From: Roseibium aggregatum
Lineage (GTDB): Bacteria > Pseudomonadota > Alphaproteobacteria > Rhizobiales > Stappiaceae
DNA length: 64,000 bases
NCBI RefSeq assembly: GCF_017309185.1
Contig: NZ_JAEKJZ010000004.1
Coordinates: 248,001 to 312,000 of the forward strand
Direction of reading: 5' to 3'
Position 1 is the stretch's first letter; every line of letters starts with the position of its first letter. Under the pieces are notes generated by a model. The model worked only from the letters and a program-made list of their open reading frames with translations. It was not told the origin of the DNA and ran no database searches. The translations under genes were made by a program, and so were the position numbers. This document shows, one piece after another, positions 16,542 to 24,266 of the stretch.

Positions 16542-17942
16542 ATGACGCAGACCGCGTCAAACACCCCCGATTCGCAATCGGGAACGTCCTTGTGGCGGAG
16601 CGATATCCTGCCGACGCTGGCGCTTGGCCTGCCGCTGGCCGGTGCGCAGATCGCGCAAATGGCGATCAATACGACCGATGTCCTCATGATCGGCCGCCTC
16701 GGGGCGGAGGAACTGGCGGCGTCGGTTCTGGCCTTCAACTTCTACATGCTGCTCTGGTTCTTCGGCATGGGGATCATTCAGGCGGTGATCCCTCTGGCGG
16801 CGCGCGCCCGGGGACAGCGCAAGGCACGCGACCTGCGCCGGGCGGTCCGAATGGGGTTCTGGGTCTCCGTTCTCTTTTGCGTGCCGGTCTGGGGCGTTCT
16901 GTACTTCATAGAAACGATTCTGCTGGCCGTCGGGCAGGAGCCCCGGCTGGCCGCGCTTGCCGGTCACTACATGCACGTTCTGCAATGGGCCATGCTGCCG
17001 GCACTTCTGATCATGGCCGTGCGCGGGTTTCTCACGGTGATGGAGCGAACCCAGGTGGTTCTTTGGGCAACAATCGCCGGCGCGGTGGTGAATGCCGTTC
17101 TGGACTATCTGCTCATTTTCGGGGAGTTCGGGTTTCCACGCCTGGAGCTGGTGGGGGCGGGCATTGCCTCCGTCTTCAGTGCCTCGACCACCTTCCTGTT
17201 TCTGCTTGCCTATGCCGTCTGGCATCCGAAGCTCAAGCGCTACTATATCGTTGGCCGGATCTGGCGGTCCGACTGGCCGGTGTTCTTTCAAATCCTGCGT
17301 CTGGGAGTTCCGATCGCGTTGACCCTTACCGCGGAAGGGGCCCTGTTCACCGCGTCGTCCGTGATGATCGGCTGGCTCGGGACCCTGCCGCTCGCTGGGC
17401 ACGGCATCGCTCTGCAGATCGCCTCCATTACCTTCATGGTTCCCGTGGGATTGTCGGTGGCGGCGATGACGCGGGTCAGTCTCGCGGCCGGGCGCGGCGA
17501 CCATGAAGCCGTCGGCCGTGCCGGCTGGACGGCTCTCGGCGTGACGGTGGTCTGCATGGGCTCCTTCGGGGTGCTGTTCTGGACCATGCCGGAGTTTCTC
17601 GTCGGTCTTTATCTTGACGCGAGCGATCCGCAATCGGCGGAGGTGCTGGCTTACGGTGTATCCTTCCTGCTTGTCGCGGCGCTCTTCCAGCTTGCCGACG
17701 GAGGCCAGATCATAGGGGTCAACAATCTGCGCGGCCTCGGCGACACCGCAATCCCGCTGCTTTATGCCTTGTTCGGTTACTGGGTGGTCGGCATCAGCCT
17801 GTCCCTGGGGCTCGGATTTGCCGCCGGCTGGGGCGGGGTTGGTGTCTGGAGCGGACTGGCCGGTGGCCTTGCCTGTGTCGCGTTCCTGGCGAACCGACGC
17901 TTTGCCCGCAGGGAAGAGCTGGGGCTGGTCACCGCAGCGTGA
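16542..17942 (+). CDS. MATE family efflux transporter
   Basis: This 466-residue inner-membrane protein of the multidrug and toxic compound extrusion family (NorM/DinF clan) couples export of cationic compounds to sodium or proton influx. About twelve hydrophobic helices are visible. The N-terminal LALGLPLAGAQIAQMAINTT and the repeat-half equivalent LRLGVPIALTLTAEGALF are the duplicated MatE domain signatures. A ribosome-binding site GGAGAAAG precedes the ATG. It ends 13 bases from the convergent stop of an uncharacterised gene. The substrate cannot be inferred. Confidence 0.92.
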   Translation: MTQTASNTPDSQSGTSLWRSDILPTLALGLPLAGAQIAQMAINTTDVLMIGRLGAEELAASVLAFNFYMLLWFFGMGIIQAVIPLAARARGQRKARDLRRAVRMGFWVSVLFCVPVWGVLYFIETILLAVGQEPRLAALAGHYMHVLQWAMLPALLIMAVRGFLTVMERTQVVLWATIAGAVVNAVLDYLLIFGEFGFPRLELVGAGIASVFSASTTFLFLLAYAVWHPKLKRYYIVGRIWRSDWPVFFQILRLGVPIALTLTAEGALFTASSVMIGWLGTLPLAGHGIALQIASITFMVPVGLSVAAMTRVSLAAGRGDHEAVGRAGWTALGVTVVCMGSFGVLFWTMPEFLVGLYLDASDPQSAEVLAYGVSFLLVAALFQLADGGQIIGVNNLRGLGDTAIPLLYALFGYWVVGISLSLGLGFAAGWGGVGVWSGLAGGLACVAFLANRRFARREELGLVTAA

Positions 17943-17955
17943 GTTGAGGTTACGG

Positions 17956-19203
17956 TCATGGCCACCAGTGCGAGCCGGACCCGATTCCGGAACTCTGGCC
18001 AGACCTGACGCCGCCCAGTTTTGTTCCATTCGGCTGACGGACGTAACGAGGCAGCGCGAGTTCCGCTTCCGAGATGCCCGCTTTGCGGCAATAGTCGCGA
18101 ACGTATTGCTCGGTGGCCTCGTGCCGGACTTCACGGCTCAGAGCCTTGCCCCCGGCGGCGCGCAATGCCTTGATTCCGGAGCCGACCCCGACGATCAGCA
18201 GCACAGTGTCGGCCACTTCGCCGGCGGCCTTCGCCACCCTCAGGATCTTCACCGCGAGCCCCGCGCCGGCAACCGTCTTGCTGACGTAATCCGCGAGCAG
18301 GTGGGCGTTGTATTCGACGACTTGCGCCGCGACCAGAAGGTGGATCTGCGCCTTTACGACATCGCCACCGGTATTCGCCTTCTGGGCCTTCATGCGCAGT
18401 TGGTGCGCGCGGCTCCATATCGAAACCGGCGGGAAGTCGGCACCGCCCAGCAGATCAGACACCATTGTGACACCTATCGCGGCGCTGCGGCGATCGCGCA
18501 TCAGGTCCAGATGTGTCGACCAGCCGCTTTCGTACTGCCTGTCGAACCGCTCAAGCTCGCGTTTGATCTTGGTCTGGACATGCCCGGTCAGCACCGATCT
18601 GTAATAGCCCGCCCCCAGCATGGTTGTGCCCAGCAGTTCGTCCCGGTCAATGATGGCGTCGTCGGTATCGATCATGTCGCCGTTTCGGCCGAGGGTGAAC
18701 CAGAAATCCCATTTCGCAGGCTCGCGCCCCCGCGCTTCGTAGGGCTGTTCCAGATGAAGCCACACCCCCATGGAACCAAGCGTCCGACCCACCCTGGCGA
18801 GGTATTCGGCTTCGTCCGGATTGTTGGTGCGCGGAACCAGGGCATCGGCGGAGAGCATTCGTTTGTGATCGACTCGAATCAAGCCATCTCTTCGAGTGGC
18901 CTGTACCCGTTTGTCCAGGATCCTCCTGGCTTTCCTTTCCTTCGCGCGGTCGCGCAGCACCAGGTTTCCCGAGCGTGCGATCACCGCGGCGTTCATCGCC
19001 TTCCGGTAGGCTTCCTCGTAAACCGGGTTCAAGATCGCCGCGTCGATCACGCGTTGTAACTGACGGATATCCGGGCGCGAGAGCAGTCCGGCCAGATGCG
19101 GCACGGTCGCAATCAAAGCTTCGGCTTCCGGTGCTCCCAGTTCCTTTGCCTTGCGTCTGTTTTCGTCTTTTTGACCCACGGTTCGCACTCCAGGGAAGGT
19201 CAT
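17956..19203 (-). CDS. Uncharacterised 415-residue protein
   Basis: I do not recognise this protein. It has no signal peptide. The N-terminal 130 residues are rich in Arg/Lys and helical (RRKAKELGAPEAEALIATVP, RKARRILDKRVQATRRDG). The middle contains WDFWFTLGRNGDMIDTDDAI and LDLMRDRRSAAIGVTMVSDL. A hydrophobic stretch near residues 320-345 (VADTVLLIVGVGSGIKALRA) could insert in a membrane, and the tail is Gly/Ser-rich, ending SGIGSGSHWWP. That architecture is reminiscent of effector or toxin-like proteins, but nothing nearby supports it. The ATG at 19203 has a poor ribosome-binding site; a GTG at 19179 is better placed behind GGAG. Confidence 0.6.
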   Translation of the reverse strand: MTFPGVRTVGQKDENRRKAKELGAPEAEALIATVPHLAGLLSRPDIRQLQRVIDAAILNPVYEEAYRKAMNAAVIARSGNLVLRDRAKERKARRILDKRVQATRRDGLIRVDHKRMLSADALVPRTNNPDEAEYLARVGRTLGSMGVWLHLEQPYEARGREPAKWDFWFTLGRNGDMIDTDDAIIDRDELLGTTMLGAGYYRSVLTGHVQTKIKRELERFDRQYESGWSTHLDLMRDRRSAAIGVTMVSDLLGGADFPPVSIWSRAHQLRMKAQKANTGGDVVKAQIHLLVAAQVVEYNAHLLADYVSKTVAGAGLAVKILRVAKAAGEVADTVLLIVGVGSGIKALRAAGGKALSREVRHEATEQYVRDYCRKAGISEAELALPRYVRQPNGTKLGGVRSGQSSGIGSGSHWWP

Positions 19204-19430
19204 GTCACTTGTGAAGATGGCGGCGCATGGGGCAACGCAGGCTTAGGCGGCCGACATCTGGCTGGAGCGCCTTTTAGCGGCCAGGTTCCCGGCTCACGTG
19301 TGCCGATGGTCACTGTTGATGCCGCAATTCCTCACGCCTTGGACGGCACACGGGTGTCGGCCTCCCGGCGCGCGCTGCGCCAGGCCGGACGTAAGGATGA
19401 AGGAGTGTCGAAGCGGAACCGGCGCTTCGC

Positions 19431-20525
19431 TCAGCCGGTCTTCTGACTGATCCGGTTGACGTGGCCCATCTTGCGGCCATGCCGGATCTCCGCCTTGCCG
19501 TAGAGATGCAGCCGCGCGGCCGGGTCCTTGAGGGCCTCCGGCCAGGTGTCGGCATCGAAGCCGATCAGGTTTTCCATGATCGCGTCGGAATGCCGGTCCG
19601 CCGAGCCGAGGGGCCAGCCGGCGATGGCGCGGATGTGCTGATCAAACTGGGACGTCAGGCAGGCGTCCTGGGTCCAATGGCCGGAATTGTGCACCCGCGG
19701 GGCGATCTCGTTGACCAGAAGCCGCTCTCCGGCGTCGTCACGGACGAGGAACATCTCGACCCCCATGACGCCGACATAGTCGAGGCCCTTGACGATTTTC
19801 TCCGCCATGGCGCGGGCTGACTCGGCTGTTTCTTTCGAGACGCCGGCCGGAACCGTCGAGGTCTTCAGGATGTGGTTTTCATGATGGTTGCGGGCAATGT
19901 CATAGCAGGCACAGGCGCCATCCAGATCTCTTGCCACGATGACGGAGACCTCGCAGTCGAAATCTATCAGGTCTTCCAGAACCGCGGGCACCCCGCCGAG
20001 TTCGTCGAAGGCGCCGTCCGCATCCCCGGCCTGGCGGATCATCAACTGGCCCTTGCCGTCGTAGCCGAGCCGGCGGGTCTTCAAGACGCCCCGGCCGCTG
20101 AAGGTTTCCAGGGCGTTTTCCAGGTCTTTCTGGCTGTTGATTTCCGCAAAGCCGGCAATCGCGACGCCGGCTTCCGTCAGATACCGCTTTTCAAACAAGC
20201 GGTCCTGGGAAACTTCCAGGGCGCGCACGCCGGGACGGACGGGAACGAGTGCGTCCAGATGCGCGGCCGTGGGCCCGGGGACATTCTCGAATTCATAGGT
20301 AACGACGGAAACGGAGGCCGCGAACCGGTTCAGGGCATCGATGTCTTCGTAAGGGGCAACCGTGTAAAACGCGCTGACGTCAAAGGCCGGGCTGTTTGGA
20401 TCTGGGCAGTAAATGTGGGACTTGAGCCCCATCGAGGCCGCTGATTGCGCCAGCATCCGGCCGAGCTGTCCGCCGCCGAGAATTCCGATCGTGTCGCCTG
20501 GGCTCAGCCGTGTGCGTTCGTTCAT
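19431..20525 (-). CDS. purK: 5-(carboxyamino)imidazole ribonucleotide synthase
   Basis: This 364-residue ATP-grasp enzyme of purine biosynthesis converts AIR, bicarbonate and ATP to N5-CAIR. The N-terminal IGILGGGQLGRMLAQSA and family segments VTYEFENVPG, LKTRRLGYDGKGQLMI and VNEIAPRVHNSGHWT (catalytic and metal-binding) are clear. It follows purE on the same strand after 23 bases, the normal purEK operon order. Confidence 0.97.
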   Translation of the reverse strand: MNERTRLSPGDTIGILGGGQLGRMLAQSAASMGLKSHIYCPDPNSPAFDVSAFYTVAPYEDIDALNRFAASVSVVTYEFENVPGPTAAHLDALVPVRPGVRALEVSQDRLFEKRYLTEAGVAIAGFAEINSQKDLENALETFSGRGVLKTRRLGYDGKGQLMIRQAGDADGAFDELGGVPAVLEDLIDFDCEVSVIVARDLDGACACYDIARNHHENHILKTSTVPAGVSKETAESARAMAEKIVKGLDYVGVMGVEMFLVRDDAGERLLVNEIAPRVHNSGHWTQDACLTSQFDQHIRAIAGWPLGSADRHSDAIMENLIGFDADTWPEALKDPAARLHLYGKAEIRHGRKMGHVNRISQKTG

Positions 20526-20548
20526 CGCGGAAAATCCTTTTCGGCCAG

Positions 20549-21040
20549 TCAGGCGTCGTCGCTCGGGACCTCGGCGACCGCCGCCGTGCGCTCTGCCCTG
20601 AACCTGTCGAGGGCTGCCTCGACCTCGGTGTCGCTCAATGCCAGGACCGCGGCCGCCAGAAGTGCCGCATTGGTGGCGCCCGCCTTGCCGATGGCAAGCG
20701 TGCCGACCGGAATTCCCCCGGGCATCTGCACGATCGACAGAAGGCTGTCCTCACCGGACAGGGCCTTGCTTTCCACCGGAACGCCGAAGACAGGCAGAGG
20801 TGTCAGGGCGGCCACCATGCCCGGCAGATGCGCCGCGCCGCCGGCTCCCGCGATAATCACCTTGAAGCCCTCGGTCTTGGCGCTTTTGGCGAAATCGTAC
20901 ATGCGGTCGGGCGTGCGGTGGGCGGAGACGATGCGCGCCTCGAAGCTGACGCCCAACTGGCTGAGCGTATCGGTCGCGTGTTTCATTGTCGGCCAGTCCG
21001 ACTGACTGCCCATGATGACGGCGACATCCGCTTGAGCCAT
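20549..21040 (-). CDS. purE: N5-carboxyaminoimidazole ribonucleotide mutase
   Basis: This 163-residue class I PurE moves the carboxylate of N5-CAIR to give CAIR. Diagnostic stretches are [22 protein letters not shown] with the catalytic His, [14 protein letters not shown] and [13 protein letters not shown]. The presence of purK immediately downstream agrees with the bacterial class I enzyme. An acidic C-terminal extension (VAEVPSDDA) is unremarkable. Confidence 0.97.
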   Translation of the reverse strand: MAQADVAVIMGSQSDWPTMKHATDTLSQLGVSFEARIVSAHRTPDRMYDFAKSAKTEGFKVIIAGAGGAAHLPGMVAALTPLPVFGVPVESKALSGEDSLLSIVQMPGGIPVGTLAIGKAGATNAALLAAAVLALSDTEVEAALDRFRAERTAAVAEVPSDDA

Positions 21041-21145
21041 GTTTTACTCCGGTTCCTGCCCTAGAAGAGCCGCGGAGTATAGGCACCGCGCCGCGCATCG
21101 CAAGGGTGAAATCTCTCAGGGGACGACCGCAGCGAAACGGCCAAC

Positions 21146-21352
21146 TCAAGCGATGATGTCGGGGTGGAGTTGATCCTCGAGCACGGAGATGCGGTCCTTG
21201 AGGATCAGCTTTTTCTTCTTCAGGCGCTGAAGCTGCAGGACATCGTGGTTCGCGGTTGACGCCAGTGCTTCCACGGCAACGTCCAGATCCCTGTGTTCCT
21301 GACGAAGCTGAGCCAGTTCCCGCCGCAATGCGTCCGTATCCGTTTGCGCCAT
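21146..21352 (-). CDS. DUF465 (YdcH-like) small protein
   Basis: This 68-residue helical protein of the YdcH/DUF465 family has no known function. It has the family pattern LRRELAQLRQEHRDLDVAVE, then LQLQRLKKKKLILKDRISVLEDQL, which suggests a coiled-coil hairpin. It lies 105 bases upstream of purE on the same strand and may share its transcript. A second, shorter member of the family lies divergently at 21711. Confidence 0.88.
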   Translation of the reverse strand: MAQTDTDALRRELAQLRQEHRDLDVAVEALASTANHDVLQLQRLKKKKLILKDRISVLEDQLHPDIIA

Positions 21353-21710
21353 TTATGTCCCCTAAAAAGCAGGACACAAGTCCTAGTCTATTTTGCAGCC
21401 GGCGGGCAAGTTCGCATCTTTCGCGAGCCCGCACCGGGTTTGCTGAACTTGCCCCGCGACGACAAGGCGCACCGTCGGCGGCGCAATTCGAACAAGCCGG
21501 TAAAACGGTGAGCTGGCAAATGTTTCATCCGGAATTTTCGTTACTTCTGAAGCGCTTAAATTGCCCTTCTTTTTAAGGGTTTTCTTAGCATAACCGAGAG
21601 AATGCATAATTTGACGGCGAAATGGCCGAGATATGCGAAATCCGCAATCGACAAGGCCGGATTTCCTATGGCACCATCTTCGTGTTGAGCCAACAGACAG
21701 GAGGATATCC
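21353..21710. other. Divergent intergenic region between DUF465 genes
   Basis: These 358 bases separate two divergent DUF465 genes and must contain both promoters. The part around 21540-21620 is relatively AT-rich, compatible with promoters, but no clear consensus pair or operator can be named. Confidence 0.35.
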
Positions 21711-21890
21711 ATGTCAATGCAGTCGCATCTCGCCGAACTCGAGCGCCGTCACGCCGAAATGAAACGCAGGATCGAAGACGCTCAGTTGCATCCGAGTACG
21801 GACTCTCTGGAATTGGCTGGCATGAAGCGACAAAAGCTCAAGATCAAGGATGAGATTGAGCGAATACGCAAGGATGTGACGCTCCACTAA
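21711..21890 (+). CDS. DUF465 (YdcH-like) small protein, second copy
   Basis: This 59-residue DUF465 protein (MSMQSHLAELERRHAEMKRR, then LAGMKRQKLKIKDEIERIR) is highly charged and helical. An excellent AGGAGG site lies eight bases upstream of the ATG, which rules out the longer frame beginning further 5'. It is a divergent paralogue of the gene at 21146-21352, and a strong terminator closes its transcript, so it is a single-gene unit. Confidence 0.88.
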   Translation: MSMQSHLAELERRHAEMKRRIEDAQLHPSTDSLELAGMKRQKLKIKDEIERIRKDVTLH

Positions 21891-21912
21891 TTCTCACATC
21901 CTTCGAAACCGG

Positions 21913-21946
21913 AAAACGCCGCGCCTGATCGCGGCGTTTTTGTTTT
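21913..21946 (+). terminator. Rho-independent terminator
   Basis: A 10-bp stem AAAACGCCGC / GCGGCGTTTT with an eight-base loop is followed by TGTTTT, 22 bases after the DUF465 stop. Confidence 0.88.
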
Positions 21947-22506
21947 ATGGACCTGATCAATGCGGATCGCGGCTTGGGGCAGAGGGGGTCCCGCCAGGTG
22001 TGGCCGATGCACCATCAAGTGCCCCATCCCTGGCCTGGCAGATACATGATGTTTCCAATTCGCCCATTTGCTTTTTGGTCCTAGACTTTTTGCAGCGTTC
22101 TGCATGCCTTTGGGGGCGTGTTCTCCTGCGGACTTCGCCGTTTCGAACCTTGTTCGGAAGTATCCGTTGTCGGAAGATCTGTCGGCCTGGGGTGCGTGAA
22201 TCCCACCCCTGTCAACCGGCTGCCTTCAGGTTAGAGCAGAGATGCCTTCCTCAGGGGAAGTCTTTCACTTCATTCGACTTTCTTCGCGCTGGGCAGACGA
22301 TATCCCCTTGACCCGTCCGGGCATCTTGGCCAATAAAGAGGAGAAAAGTTGACTTAAAAACTCATATATTATGCTTCATTGTGCCTCACGAAAACCACTT
22401 CGCCGTGATCTCGCGTTCCCGGTTTTTTCGGGCGTTTTCGTCGCATATGAGATGTTGAACGCGCACTGCGTAGCGTGTCCGACCCGGCCATCGGAGACAC
22501 CGCGTC
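21947..22506. other. Intergenic region upstream of the ECF sigma gene
   Basis: About 560 bases carry no recognisable gene. A short AT-rich stretch at 22340-22380 includes TTGACT (22349-22354) followed by TATATTATG, a possible promoter for the sigma factor gene, though the spacing is not ideal. I could not find a clear Fur, RirA or Irr binding site by eye. Confidence 0.35.
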
Positions 22507-23022
22507 ATGTTTCGTGAACTGACGATGGTGTTCCTGCGGCAGCGCAGTGCGCTCAAATGGAGCGTTATGCGAATCGTCGGAGACCATCAAATCGCGGAGG
22601 ACCTTGCTCAGGAAACCTACCTGAGGGCGCACAAGGCTCTCGAAGCAGGTCCGATTCAGCACATCGACGCCTTTTTACACAAGACGGCGCGCAATCTTGC
22701 GATCGATCATGAACGCAAACGCCGCTTTCGGTCACTCTACGAAAGCTCGGAGGGGCCATCGACTGAAATAGACTCGGTTGCGGACAATGTGGTTTCCGTT
22801 GAACAGGCCCTGATCGAGCGCGAACGGTTCGAGGAATTCGAGAGAGTGCTGGCCGGTCTGCCGGACCGGGTGCGCAAAGCCTGGATACTGGCCCGCGTCG
22901 ACGGCCTCTCCTATTCCGAAATTGCGGACATCCTGGGCGTGTCACGGAACACTATCTTCAACGATGTGAAACTTGCGATGGGGGCTTGTTACGATGTGCT
23001 CAAACGCCTTGACCGGGGATAG
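22507..23022 (+). CDS. FecI-like ECF sigma factor
   Basis: This 171-residue extracytoplasmic-function sigma factor of the FecI type directs RNA polymerase to iron-uptake promoters. Region 2 is seen in VMRIVGDHQIAEDLAQETYLR and region 4 in LPDRVRKAWILARVDGLSYSEIADILGVSRNTIFNDVKLAM, a typical helix-turn-helix. It is followed by a FecR-type anti-sigma gene and a TonB-dependent receptor with a signalling domain, forming a complete cell-surface signalling set. The system is probably repressed by an iron regulator, by analogy. Confidence 0.93.
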   Translation: MFRELTMVFLRQRSALKWSVMRIVGDHQIAEDLAQETYLRAHKALEAGPIQHIDAFLHKTARNLAIDHERKRRFRSLYESSEGPSTEIDSVADNVVSVEQALIERERFEEFERVLAGLPDRVRKAWILARVDGLSYSEIADILGVSRNTIFNDVKLAMGACYDVLKRLDRG

Positions 23023-23170
23023 TTTCTGCACGTATGCAACTGCTGGAATGCGGCCCTGCGTTGTTCCCGTAAAAAGGCGGGGCATGCGCTTGGAAGCACT
23101 TCGTCGAAACGGCTTGGCCCAACAACCGGCTGTTCGGTAGATATTGGATGGTATGTTGGAACGCGGCATC

Positions 23171-24154
23171 ATGACGGGGGAGAACGCTTACCGGCACGGC
23201 GACCCGGTCGTCGATGAAGCGTTGGACTGGTACCTGCGCCTGTCGGACGGTGTGTGCGATCATGAGCTGCGCGAGTTCGAGACCTGGCGGGACCGCAAGC
23301 CGGAGCACAAGCGGGCGTATCTTTTCATCGAACGCATGAATGGTCTTGGCTCTCTCGAACGGGCATCCCGAGCCACCGCGGAAAAAATCCGAAACGACGA
23401 TTTGCCGGTGCGAGCACATTACCTTTCCAGGTCAGGTTGGAAAGCCTGGGCAGGTCGTGCAGCGGCCCTTGCCGCCGTCTTGCTGATATCGGCGTATGTC
23501 TTTCCCAATCTGCGTCTTTATCTGCAGTCTGATCATATGACGGGTGCAGGCGAGCAAGAAACGGTCACGCTTGAAGACGGATCGGTCGTGACGCTGAACA
23601 CACGATCGGCAATCGCGATCGATTTCGACGAAGACCGGCGGCAGATCCAACTCCTGGCAGGTGAGGTTTTCTTCGATGTCGCTCACGATCAACGGCGGCC
23701 GTTCATCGTCAATTCCGGTTTCGGGAAGACGAAGGTTCTGGGTACCCAGTTTTCCGTGTTTCACAAAGACACGGAGGATGAGGTCGTTCTGAAGACCGGC
23801 AGTCTGGAAGTGGCGTCGCAGACGGGTTCGGCGGAACGCAGCGTGCTGAAAAGCGGAGAGGGCCTGACCGTCAGCAAAAAAGACATCGGCGATGTCCGTC
23901 AGGTCGATGTCGAGCAGGCGCTCTCTTGGTTGAAGGGCCGGGTCGAGTTCCGTGACACCTCTTACGGCGCGGCGTTAGCGTCACTTGAACGCTACTATGG
24001 CGGCCTGATCGTCAATGTCTCTTTCGATCTGGAAACGGCAAGGGTCAGCGGCACTTTTGCCATATCGGATCCCGAAACGGCGATCCGGACACTTACCGTG
24101 GCCGCCGGCGGATCAACCCGCCAATTTCCTGGCGGACTCTTAATCTTGAATTAA
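23171..24154 (+). CDS. FecR-family anti-sigma factor / signal transducer
   Basis: This inner-membrane regulator of about 327 residues passes the signal from the outer-membrane receptor to the ECF sigma factor. The N-terminal DPVVDEALDWYLRLSDG with DHELREFETWRDRKPEHKRAY is the FecR N-terminal domain (DUF4880). A single membrane span follows (AAALAAVLLISAYVF). The periplasmic FecR domain contains VTLEDGSVVTLNTRSAI and GEVFFDVAHDQRRPFIV. An ATG at 23153 and a TTG at 23144 are alternative starts. The intergenic gap to the sigma gene is about 148 bases. Confidence 0.9.
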   Translation: MTGENAYRHGDPVVDEALDWYLRLSDGVCDHELREFETWRDRKPEHKRAYLFIERMNGLGSLERASRATAEKIRNDDLPVRAHYLSRSGWKAWAGRAAALAAVLLISAYVFPNLRLYLQSDHMTGAGEQETVTLEDGSVVTLNTRSAIAIDFDEDRRQIQLLAGEVFFDVAHDQRRPFIVNSGFGKTKVLGTQFSVFHKDTEDEVVLKTGSLEVASQTGSAERSVLKSGEGLTVSKKDIGDVRQVDVEQALSWLKGRVEFRDTSYGAALASLERYYGGLIVNVSFDLETARVSGTFAISDPETAIRTLTVAAGGSTRQFPGGLLILN

Positions 24155-24266
24155 AAGTTCAATTTTTTTGTGACGCTGCGCTGACCCGGACGTCTTGTCT
24201 TTAGAGGGTGGCGTTCGGCTCAAGAGATCGACGCTGCCCATCTCCAGATGAGTAAAGGGTAGCAGA

